64,000 bases of DNA from Streptomyces sp. NBC_00377 (lineage in GTDB: Bacteria > Actinomycetota > Actinomycetes > Streptomycetales > Streptomycetaceae), in the NCBI RefSeq assembly GCF_036075115.1, contig NZ_CP107958.1:3906001-3970000 (forward strand). The letters are read 5' to 3'. The notes beneath the pieces are model-generated. The model made no database searches and was not told the origin of the DNA. It saw nothing but the letters and a program-made list of their open reading frames with translations. Each line of letters starts with the position of its first letter. The first letter of the stretch is position 1. This document shows positions 9,168 through 16,406 of this stretch, piece by piece. Both the position numbers and the translations under genes were made by a program.

Positions 9168-9468
9168 CCGCCCCCCAGGCGTGCCGGGCGAAGGCCCCCT
9201 CCCCGAGGCCTTCCAGCACCCGCACAGAGTGTCCCCTTTCGCACCGCTCCGTCAAGAATGCGGACCGGCCCGTGGACCACGTGGGGTGAGCATCCGGAAG
9301 CGGAGAGCCGCCGGCCGGGGAACCCCACCGGCCGGGCCGCCATGTCACTTCGGCGGCGTCGGCCGTAACGTGTGGCGCGGCTCGGCGCACCCCTGCGACA
9401 CCCGCGCGGAGTCCGGCGAGCACGACATGGCGAGCGTCAAAGAGCGCACGAAAGAGAGGCAGTACCCG
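9168..9468. other. Divergent intergenic region with strong dyad
   Basis: This gap separates the aminotransferase from fumarylacetoacetase and must hold promoters for both. The clearest structure is a pair of CCGGCCGG boxes at 9311-9318 and 9328-9335 with a GGGGAACCCCA core, able to form a very stable stem. I cannot pick out a convincing -35/-10 pair. Confidence 0.35.
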
Positions 9469-10680
9469 ATGCCCCCCTTCGACCTTCCCGAGGGTGACCC
9501 CTTCGGCCCGCACAACCTCCCCTACGGCGTCTTCTCCCTGCCGGGTTCCGCGGAGCGGACCGTCGGCGTCCGGCTCGGCGACCACGTCCTCGACGCGGGC
9601 GCGGCGGCCCGTGCGCTCGGCTCGCCGCACGCCGGCCTGCTCGCCTCGCCGACCCTCGACCCGCTGCTGGCGGCGGGACGAGCGACGTGGTCGAAGGTGC
9701 GCCGCGCCCTCACGGAATGGGTGACCGACCCCTCCCACCGCTCCACCGTCGAACCGCTGTTCCATCCCCTTTCCGGCGTGACGCTGCACCTCCCCTTCCA
9801 GGTCGCCGACTACGTCGACTTCTACTCCTCCGAGCATCACGCCCGGAACGCGGGAGCGATCTTCCGTCCGGACGCCGGGGACACTCTCCTGCCCAACTGG
9901 AAGCACCTGCCGATCGGCTACCACGGCCGGGCCGGCACGGTCGTGGTCTCCGGCACGGACGTCGTCCGCCCTTCGGGTCAGCGCAAGGCGCCCACCGATC
10001 CGGCCCCCGTCTTCGGCCCGTCCGTGCGGCTCGACATCGAGGCCGAGGTCGGTTTCGTGGTCGGCGTGCCCTCGCGGCAGGGCAGCCCGGTCGCCCTGGC
10101 CGACTTCCGCGAGCACGTGTTCGGTCTGTGCCTGCTCAACGACTGGTCGGCCCGCGATCTCCAGGCCTGGGAGTACGTGCCCCTCGGCCCGTTCCTCGCC
10201 AAGTCGTTCGCCACGTCGGTCTCGGCGTGGATCACCCCGCTGGAAGCCCTGGAGACCGCGCGGGTGACACCCCCGGAGCGGACCCACCCCCTCCTCCCCT
10301 ATCTGGACGACTCGGCCGCCGAACCCGCCGGTTACGACCTGCGTATCTCCGTGGCGCTCAATGGGCACGTGGTCTCCGATCCGCCCTTCTCCTCCATGTA
10401 CTGGACAGCCGCCCAGCAGCTCGCCCACCTCACGGTCAACGGCGCCTCCCTGCGCACCGGCGACCTGTACGGCTCGGGCACGGTGAGCGGCCCCGCCCCG
10501 CACGAGCGCGGATCCCTGCTGGAACTGACCTGGAACGGCCGTGACCCGCTGGAACTCCCGGACGGAAAGCGCACCTTCCTGGAGGACGACGACGTGGTGA
10601 CCCTGTCGGCGTGGGCTCCCGGCCCCGACGGCACGCGCGTGGGACTGGGAGAGGTGAGCGGCCGGGTGGTCGCCGGATGA
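9469..10680 (+). CDS. fahA: Fumarylacetoacetase
   Basis: A 403-residue enzyme hydrolysing fumarylacetoacetate to fumarate and acetoacetate, the last step of tyrosine and homogentisate breakdown. The N-terminal SH3-like domain is followed by the catalytic fold with the metal-binding signatures DYVDFYSSEHHA, EAEVGFVVG and LNDWSARD, and the YHGRAG loop around the active site. Length is normal for the family. ATG 9469 has AGAGG 9 bases upstream and gives the usual PPFDLPEGDPFG start; ATG 9427, also in frame, would add 14 residues. No other tyrosine-degradation gene lies nearby, so it is probably a monocistronic or two-gene unit. Confidence 0.93.
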   Translation: MPPFDLPEGDPFGPHNLPYGVFSLPGSAERTVGVRLGDHVLDAGAAARALGSPHAGLLASPTLDPLLAAGRATWSKVRRALTEWVTDPSHRSTVEPLFHPLSGVTLHLPFQVADYVDFYSSEHHARNAGAIFRPDAGDTLLPNWKHLPIGYHGRAGTVVVSGTDVVRPSGQRKAPTDPAPVFGPSVRLDIEAEVGFVVGVPSRQGSPVALADFREHVFGLCLLNDWSARDLQAWEYVPLGPFLAKSFATSVSAWITPLEALETARVTPPERTHPLLPYLDDSAAEPAGYDLRISVALNGHVVSDPPFSSMYWTAAQQLAHLTVNGASLRTGDLYGSGTVSGPAPHERGSLLELTWNGRDPLELPDGKRTFLEDDDVVTLSAWAPGPDGTRVGLGEVSGRVVAG

Positions 10681-10790
10681 AGAGAGCCGTGCAGCGACCG
10701 CCGACCCAGCCGTCGCCCCAGCCGGTGACGGACCAGGAGACAGCGGGGGAGACGGCGACCGAACCAGGGGCCGAGTACTGGACCAGGTGA
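10677..10790 (+). CDS. Possible 37-residue peptide coupled to fahA
   Basis: An ATG overlaps the fumarylacetoacetase stop (ATGA) and opens 37 codons rich in Gln, Pro, Thr and Glu, ending YWTR. Third-position GC is high but the length is too short to judge, and I know no family. It may be chance; the overlap is the only argument for it. Confidence 0.15.
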   Translation: MKRAVQRPPTQPSPQPVTDQETAGETATEPGAEYWTR

Positions 10791-10917
10791 ACGGAGGCAC
10801 CGGGACCGGGGCTGACGGCGTCTGCGCGGAGGCGACCGACGGCCGTCGGACCGGGGCGGCTGACGGCGCCCCGGCCGGGGCGGGGTGGCCTGCGCCGAAT
10901 CGGGGCGTCGTCGTGGG

Positions 10918-10946
10918 CTGACTCACGGAGTAACCCCCGTCATACT
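10918..10946 (+). promoter_or_regulatory. Candidate promoter of M56 peptidase gene
   Basis: CTGACT (10918-10923) and CATACT (10941-10946) are separated by 17 bases and resemble a housekeeping -35/-10 pair. This predicts a leader of about 120 bases before ATG 11075. I see no other structure in the 10791-11074 gap. Confidence 0.4.
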
Positions 10947-11074
10947 GGCGGCGGGCACGGTCTCCGTGCCGAGCCCGCCGCCCGTGGCAGGCCGCCCGCA
11001 CGCGGGTACGCGGTACGCACCCCGCGCGCACGCGGCGCACGCCCCCGTCCCGACCAGGATCCGGAGCCCATGGC

Positions 11075-12013
11075 ATGACCCTCTGCCTGCTCCTGCTGAG
11101 CGTCGTCGCTCTGTCGGCCGCCTTGCCGGTTCCGCGTGTGCTGACCCGGTCCGCATGGCCGGAGCGGGAGCCGGTCCTCGGGCTGTGGGTGTGGCAGTGC
11201 CTGGTCGCCACGGTCCTGCTGTGCTGCCTGACCGCGCTGACGCTGGGTGCAGCCGCCGTGTTCCACACCGTCCGCGCCCGGGTCTTCGCCCCCGCGCCGC
11301 CCGGCGTCTCCCAGGCGTACGACCTCTCCGTCGCCCCGCCGTGGGCGGCGGCCCTGACCCTGCTGCTGGCCTGCGGGGCCGCCTGGACGACGGCGATGCT
11401 GGCCCGCGAACTCGTCGACGCGCGCCGGCGCCGCGGCCGGGCCAGGGCGCACCTGCGGGAACGTGCCCCCGACCTGCCCGCCGGCCTGCCGTCCGCCCGG
11501 GGTCCGCTGCTGGTGCTGGAGGACGAGTACCCCGACGCCTGGTGGATGCCGGGCAACCCACCGCAGCTGATCGTGACGACCGGGGCCCTGCACCGCCTCA
11601 CCTCCCACCAGTTGGACGCCGTCCTCACCCATGAGCGCGGCCATGCCCGCGCCCACCACGACTGGCTGCTCCACCTGTCGACCGCCCTTGCCACCGGCTT
11701 CCCCCGCATTCCGCTTTTCTCCCACTTCTGCGACCAGACCCACCGCCTGGTCGAACTCGCGGCCGACGACACGGCGTCGCGCCGCTGCGGTCACCTGACC
11801 ACGGCGCTGGCCCTGATCGAGCTGAACCAGCACCGGGGTGTCCTGTCCTGCGCCTCCAGCCACCGTCTCCTCGGTGAGCGCGTGGATCGCCTGCTCCAGC
11901 CGCCCCCGCGCCTCCTGCGCCGGCACCGGGCGCTGACCACGACGGTGGCCACCCTGGTGCCGCTGCTGCCCCTGCTGATCACCTTCGCCCCAGGGCTGAC
12001 GGCGTTGTCCTGA
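11075..12013 (+). CDS. M56-family membrane metallopeptidase
   Basis: A 312-residue integral membrane zinc protease of the BlaR1/HtpX-like M56 group. It has three hydrophobic segments in the first 110 residues, a cytoplasmic loop with the zinc motif HERGH at residues 186-190, a third ligand probably Glu227 in VELAADD, and a last transmembrane segment near the C-terminus. In actinomycetes such proteins often sit beside a BlaI/MecI repressor and sense cell-wall stress; here no BlaI-like gene is adjacent, and no penicillin-binding sensor domain is present. ATG 11075 has GGAG about 9 bases upstream. The substrate is unknown. Confidence 0.85.
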   Translation: MTLCLLLLSVVALSAALPVPRVLTRSAWPEREPVLGLWVWQCLVATVLLCCLTALTLGAAAVFHTVRARVFAPAPPGVSQAYDLSVAPPWAAALTLLLACGAAWTTAMLARELVDARRRRGRARAHLRERAPDLPAGLPSARGPLLVLEDEYPDAWWMPGNPPQLIVTTGALHRLTSHQLDAVLTHERGHARAHHDWLLHLSTALATGFPRIPLFSHFCDQTHRLVELAADDTASRRCGHLTTALALIELNQHRGVLSCASSHRLLGERVDRLLQPPPRLLRRHRALTTTVATLVPLLPLLITFAPGLTALS

Positions 12014-12057
12014 CCTGGCAGATCTTGTGCAGGCCGGTGCCGTTTCCCCAGGTCAGG
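12009..12057. terminator. Long inverted repeat after M56 gene
   Basis: CCTGACCTGG (12009-12018) and CCAGGTCAGG (12048-12057) are perfect 10-base arms around a 29-base loop. The left arm includes the M56 stop codon. It probably ends transcription, but its place about 70 bases before the GntR gene also allows an operator role; a further CCTGAC half-copy lies at 12064-12069. Confidence 0.5.
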
Positions 12058-12123
12058 GCTTTACCTGACGTTCCTGTAGGTGGCGCAACACTCCAGCAAC
12101 ACGAGTTTTCCTACTGACTCGCT

Positions 12124-12924
12124 ATGGTTCGAAACATGCCACCCACCGACCGCATCCGAGACCACGCCGGTCAGGGCGCGACCACCGTCGCCGCCCACCG
12201 GGCGCGTCGTCGGCTGCGTGCGGACCAGGCCCGTCAGCTCGCCGACCTGCTACGCCGTCAACTGCTCACCGACGGCTTCCCGGACGGCACGCTCCCGCAC
12301 GAGTCGACCCTCGCCACGGACTACCGGGCCTCCCGCAACACCGTCCGCCAAGCCCTGGATCTGCTCCGTGCGGAGGGTCTGGTGGAGCGCCTGCCGGGCG
12401 TCGGCACAGTCGTCGTGGCACAGAAGTACCCTCACGGCCTGGACCGCCTGATGGGCCTCGCGGAGACCCTCCATGAGCACGGCCACGTCACCAACGAGGT
12501 CCGCACGATGGGCCCGGTCGCCGCGCCCGCCCCGGTGGCCGACCGCCTCCACGTCCCGCCCGGCGCGGACGTGCTCTACATCGAGCGCCTGCGCCGGCTG
12601 GGTGGCATCCCCCTCTCCCTGGACCTCACCTACATCCCGCTCGACGTCGGCGCCGACCTGCTCGGCGCCGACCTGGAGAACACCGACGTCTTCCGCCTCC
12701 TGGAGGCCGTCACAGGGCAACGCCTCGGCCACGCCGAGATCACTCTGGAGGCGGTCACCGCGGACGCCCACTCCGCCGCCGTACTGGAGGCGCCGCGCGG
12801 CGCGGCCGTCCTCATGCTCGAACGCCTCAGCCACCTCGCGGACGGCCGCCCGGTGGACCTGGAGTTCATCCGCTTCCGCGGGGACCGCATCTCGATGAGC
12901 GGCCTGCTGCACCGCTCCCTCTGA
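12124..12924 (+). CDS. GntR/HutC-family transcriptional regulator
   Basis: A 266-residue regulator with an N-terminal winged helix (about residues 35-100, with the SRNTVRQALDLLRAEGLVE recognition region) and a C-terminal UTRA effector domain (about 120-260). HutC-type regulators bind a small molecule in the UTRA domain and leave DNA. It is directly upstream of, and co-oriented with, the ferredoxin, ABC transporter and flavoprotein operon and is the obvious candidate to control it. Neither ATG 12124 nor ATG 12136 has a ribosome site, so the mRNA may be leaderless. Confidence 0.88.
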   Translation: MVRNMPPTDRIRDHAGQGATTVAAHRARRRLRADQARQLADLLRRQLLTDGFPDGTLPHESTLATDYRASRNTVRQALDLLRAEGLVERLPGVGTVVVAQKYPHGLDRLMGLAETLHEHGHVTNEVRTMGPVAAPAPVADRLHVPPGADVLYIERLRRLGGIPLSLDLTYIPLDVGADLLGADLENTDVFRLLEAVTGQRLGHAEITLEAVTADAHSAAVLEAPRGAAVLMLERLSHLADGRPVDLEFIRFRGDRISMSGLLHRSL

Positions 12925-13038
12925 CGTCTCCCCCGCTCGTCCTTCCGCCCCCCTTCCCCGCCCTTGCACTCCTGTTCCCCGCCCCCGCTCTGCCCCCTTT
13001 CCGTTCCCCCGTCCTCTTCCGCGCCCTCACCCCTTCAT
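12925..13038 (+). other. Polypyrimidine tract before the Apr-like operon
   Basis: Nearly all of these roughly 110 bases are C or T on the plus strand, with only scattered purines. Downstream, CTCGGGA occurs twice (13071-13077 and 13091-13097) in a locally AT-richer stretch just before the ribosome site of the ferredoxin. No gene is visible here. The tract may insulate the regulator from the operon or host its promoter. Confidence 0.5.
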
Positions 13039-13113
13039 CGTTCGGCACGGCCTCATCGGTTCACTGCCGCTCGGGATTTCTCAGAATTTCTCGGGACTTT
13101 TCTGGAGACCGCC

Positions 13114-13341
13114 ATGACCCTGGCACCCCAGCGGGCCGACGTGCCCGTGACCATCGACGAGTCGAAGTGCATCGACGGCTGCACGCTCTGTGTGGACATG
13201 TGCCCGCTGGACTCCCTCGCCATCGACGAGAGCAACGGCAAGGCCTACATGCACGTGGACGAGTGCTGGTACTGCGGCCCGTGCGCGGCCCGCTGTCCCA
13301 CCGGAGCCGTCACGGTCAACATGCCCTACCTGCTCCGGTGA
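13114..13341 (+). CDS. Two-cluster 4Fe-4S ferredoxin, AprB-like
   Basis: A 75-residue ferredoxin. The first cluster motif is CIDGCTLCVDMCP, with three residues between the first two Cys as in AprB-type ferredoxins; the second is CWYCGPCAARCP. It therefore should carry two [4Fe-4S] clusters and pass electrons to or from the flavoprotein encoded five genes on. It lacks the long C-terminal extension of true AprB, which wraps around AprA in APS reductase. ATG 13114 is preceded by GGAG at 6 bases. It is the first gene of the operon. Confidence 0.9.
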   Translation: MTLAPQRADVPVTIDESKCIDGCTLCVDMCPLDSLAIDESNGKAYMHVDECWYCGPCAARCPTGAVTVNMPYLLR

Positions 13342-13356
13342 AAGGCCCGAACCCCC

Positions 13357-14712
13357 ATGCGTCCGAAAGCGATGAAGCCCCAGGCGGTCGCCGCGTCCGC
13401 CGCACTCCTGCTGCTCCCTCTCACCGGGTGCGGCAGCGCCGAGGCCGGTAGCGGCTCCACGGTCACCGTGACCGTCGGCTACCAGTCCAAGACCATCAAC
13501 ACCGTCACCGCGGGCACCCTGCTGCGCTCACTGGGCTACTTCGAGAAGGAGCTGAACGCCCTCGGCGACGGCAGGACCTACAAGGTGGACTGGCAGGACT
13601 ACGCGACCGGCGCCCCCATCACCGCGCAGATGACCGCCGGGAAGATCGACATCGGCTCGATGGGCGACTTCCCGCTCCTCATCAACGCGGCCCGCGGCAA
13701 ACAGCTCGGCAAGCCCACCCACCTGGTCTCGGTCACCGGCTACAACCTCCGGGGCGGTCTCAACACCATCGTCACGGCTCCCGACTCCAAGCTCGCCTCC
13801 ATCGAGGACCTCAAGGGCAAGAAGGTCTCCACCAGCATCGGTTCCGCCGCCGACGGCACACTCGTACGGGCCTTGCAGCGCGCCGGCATCGACCCGGGCA
13901 AGGGCATCGAGAAGCTCAACCAGCAGCCCGCCGTGGGCGCGTCGGCCCTCTCCGCGGGCAGCGCCGACGCGCTCTCGCAGTTCGTGGCCTGGCCCGGCCT
14001 GCTCGCCTACCAGGGCAAGGCGAAGGCCCTGTACGACGGCGCCCAGCTGGACCTGCCCACCTTCCACGGCGTCACCGCCCGCGAGGACTTCGCGAAGGAG
14101 CGCCCGACCGTGCTGGAGGCGTTCCTGAAGGCTCAGTCGGAGGCCACGGACTACCTCAACACGCACCCGGTGGCCGCTGCCGAGAAGGTCGCCGAGGCCA
14201 CCGGCCTGCCCGCCGAGGTCGTCTACCTCTACAACGGCGCCCATGGCATCTCCACCTTCGACCCAGCCGTCAAGCCGCAGCTCGTCACCGCGCTCAAGGA
14301 GGACGTCTCGATCCTCAAGGCGGCCAAGCTGACGGGCGACGTCGACGTGGACTCCTTCGTCGACGACCAGTACGTCAAGAAGGCGCTCGGCTCGTCGTAC
14401 GCCAAGCAGCTCGCCACCGCGCCCGCGCCGGCCACGAGCGAGGTATGGCCGAAGGACGCCGCACAGACCCGTACCTTCAAGACGCCCGCCGAACTGCTGG
14501 CCTACGTCGCGCAGCACAGGGACGGCGTCCGCGCCGCCTACGTTCCCGACGCCACCACCGGCACCCTGTGGTTCGCCGACAAGGCCGTCTGGGTGGCCGA
14601 CGGCGAGACCCTCGTACCGTTCGTCGCCCCGGCGACCGCCCAGGCCTACGTCGACGCCCATGGCGGCGCCCGGGTCGTCACGTACGCCGACGCGCTGGGG
14701 CGTGCCTCGTGA
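13357..14712 (+). CDS. ABC importer substrate-binding lipoprotein with NosL-like C-terminal domain
   Basis: A 451-residue lipoprotein. The signal peptide ends in the lipobox LTGC. Residues about 35-355 are a periplasmic-binding fold of the NitT/TauT (NMT1-like) class, with the MTAGKIDIGSMGDFPLL hallmark. Residues about 360-451 are unusual: the stretch from TRTFKTPAELLAYV through VRAAYVPDATTG to DAHGGARVVTYADAL matches the second half of the copper chaperone NosL, but the CxxCGM metal motif of NosL is missing. Binding proteins of this class take up sulfonates, nitrate, thiamine precursors and others. The stop overlaps the next start as GTGA. Confidence 0.85.
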   Translation: MRPKAMKPQAVAASAALLLLPLTGCGSAEAGSGSTVTVTVGYQSKTINTVTAGTLLRSLGYFEKELNALGDGRTYKVDWQDYATGAPITAQMTAGKIDIGSMGDFPLLINAARGKQLGKPTHLVSVTGYNLRGGLNTIVTAPDSKLASIEDLKGKKVSTSIGSAADGTLVRALQRAGIDPGKGIEKLNQQPAVGASALSAGSADALSQFVAWPGLLAYQGKAKALYDGAQLDLPTFHGVTAREDFAKERPTVLEAFLKAQSEATDYLNTHPVAAAEKVAEATGLPAEVVYLYNGAHGISTFDPAVKPQLVTALKEDVSILKAAKLTGDVDVDSFVDDQYVKKALGSSYAKQLATAPAPATSEVWPKDAAQTRTFKTPAELLAYVAQHRDGVRAAYVPDATTGTLWFADKAVWVADGETLVPFVAPATAQAYVDAHGGARVVTYADALGRAS

Positions 14713-15596
14713 CCCGGTACGCGCTGCGGGTGGCTTCGGTCGCGGCCGCGCTCGGTCTGTGGCAGCTGCTGACCAGCCTGAACGTCGACCTGTGGCTGCG
14801 CTTCTCGCAGTTCCCCACGGTCGCCGACGTGGCCCGCGCCTTCGCCGACCGCCTGGCCGGCGACGACTACTGGACCGACCTCACCGACAGCCTCACCCGC
14901 ATCATCACCGGCTTCCTCCTGGCCGCCGTCCTGGGCGTGGCCACGGGCGTGCTCGTGGCGCGCTCGCGCCTCGCCGAGGACCTGCTCGGGCCGGTCCTCG
15001 AGGTCGTCCGGCCGATTCCCGCGATCGCCCTGGTACCCGTCGCGATCCTGCTCTTCCCGTCGAACGAACAGGGCATCGTCTTCATCACCTTCACCGCCGC
15101 CTTCTTCCCGGTGCTCGTCTCCACCCGGCACGCGGTCCGCGCGCTGGCCCCCGGATGGGAGGAGGCGGTGCGCACGATGGGCGGCGGCCGGTGGCGGATC
15201 CTCGGCGCGGTCGTCCTGCCCGGGGCGCTGCCGGGCATCTTCGGCGGCCTGTCGGTCGGGATCGGTGTCTCGTGGATCTGTGTGATCTCCGCCGAGATGA
15301 TCTCCGGTCAGTACGGCGTCGGCTACCGCACCTGGCAGGACTACACGGTCGTCGACTACCCGGGGGTCTTCGTCGGCATGGTCACGATCGGCGTGCTCGG
15401 TTGGGCCACGTCCACGGCCGTGGAACTCCTCGGACGCCGTCTCACCCGCTGGCTGCCGCGCACGTCGTACGTCCCCACCGGCCGGCTCCGGCCGGGGAGC
15501 GCCCGGCCACCCTCTCCGGCGCCGGCGGCCGCCCCCGCCGTCCCCGCCGGCCCCGGACCCGACCCCGAGGAGGCGCGCGATGAGCACCTCGTCTGA
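14709..15596 (+). CDS. ABC importer permease (SsuC/TauC type)
   Basis: A 295-residue inner-membrane permease with about six transmembrane segments and the EAA coupling-helix signature around EEAVRTMGGGRWRILGAVVLPGAL, which contacts the ATPase. It belongs to the binding-protein-dependent transport family of sulfonate, taurine and nitrate systems. The last 40 residues are a Pro-Ala-rich cytoplasmic tail not usual in the family. GTG 14709 overlaps the upstream stop (GTGA), and its own 3' end overlaps the ATPase start by 17 bases, so the three transporter genes are translationally coupled. Confidence 0.92.
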   Translation: MTRYALRVASVAAALGLWQLLTSLNVDLWLRFSQFPTVADVARAFADRLAGDDYWTDLTDSLTRIITGFLLAAVLGVATGVLVARSRLAEDLLGPVLEVVRPIPAIALVPVAILLFPSNEQGIVFITFTAAFFPVLVSTRHAVRALAPGWEEAVRTMGGGRWRILGAVVLPGALPGIFGGLSVGIGVSWICVISAEMISGQYGVGYRTWQDYTVVDYPGVFVGMVTIGVLGWATSTAVELLGRRLTRWLPRTSYVPTGRLRPGSARPPSPAPAAAPAVPAGPGPDPEEARDEHLV

Positions 15597-16395
15597 CACC
15601 CGCGAGACCACCCGTACGGCCACCGTCGCCACTGCCACCGGCAAGGACGCCGGCGCGGCCGTACGCGGCACCCGGCTCACCCTCCGCGCGGCCACCCTCG
15701 GCCGGCCCGACGCCACCGCCCTGGCCGACGTCGACCTGGACGTCACGCCGGGTGAGATCCTGACCGTCGTCGGGCCCTCGGGCTGCGGCAAGTCGACGCT
15801 GCTGCGCACCCTGGCCGGGCTGCTGCCCGCGCTGACCGGTGCCGTGGAGCAGGACGGCCGGCCGATCGGCGGGCCGGCGGCGGACCGCGCGCTGGTGTTC
15901 CAGGAGGACGCCCTCCTCCCGTGGCGCACCCTGTTGTCCAACGTCGAACTCCCCCTCGCCATCCAGGGCTCACCGCGCGCGGAGCGCAGGAAGCAGGCCG
16001 GGGCCTGGCTCGAACGGGTCGGACTGGCCGACCGCGCACGGCAGCTGCCGCACCGTGTCTCCGGAGGCCAGCGCCAGCGGGCACAACTGGCCCGCGCCCT
16101 TGCCGCGGGCCCACGCGCCGTCCTCATGGACGAGCCCTTCGGCGCCCTCGACGCCCAGACCCGAGCCGGCATGCAGGACCTGCTGGTGGAGGTGCTGCAC
16201 GGCACGGGCGCGACCGTCGTCTTCGTCACCCACGACGTGGACGAGGCCCTGTTCCTGGGTGACCGCGTCGCGCTCCTCGGTGCGGGCCGCCTCGTCGCCG
16301 TGCGGGGGGTGCCGCGCCCGCGCGACCGCGCCGCCCACGACGACCCGGCACGTGTGGCTCTGCGCCGCGACGTCCTGACTTCACTGAGCATCTGA
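15580..16395 (+). CDS. ABC importer ATPase (SsuB/TauB type)
   Basis: A 271-residue ATP-binding subunit. Walker A is GPSGCGKST (about residues 66-74), the Q-loop is in VFQEDALLPW, the signature is VSGGQ, Walker B is VLMDEPFGALD and the switch His is in FVTHDVDEA. It energises import through the permease encoded just upstream. The DALLPW after the Q-loop is typical of the sulfonate/taurine/nitrate group. No extra domain is present. Confidence 0.93.
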   Translation: MSTSSDTRETTRTATVATATGKDAGAAVRGTRLTLRAATLGRPDATALADVDLDVTPGEILTVVGPSGCGKSTLLRTLAGLLPALTGAVEQDGRPIGGPAADRALVFQEDALLPWRTLLSNVELPLAIQGSPRAERRKQAGAWLERVGLADRARQLPHRVSGGQRQRAQLARALAAGPRAVLMDEPFGALDAQTRAGMQDLLVEVLHGTGATVVFVTHDVDEALFLGDRVALLGAGRLVAVRGVPRPRDRAAHDDPARVALRRDVLTSLSI

Positions 16396-16406
16396 AAGGC
16401 ACCCCG

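Noticed and set aside
8122..11772. A 1,216-codon open frame on the minus strand across fumarylacetoacetase and M56 genes
   Set aside because: Same bias effect; partly repeats the aminotransferase in a wrong frame, with no motifs.
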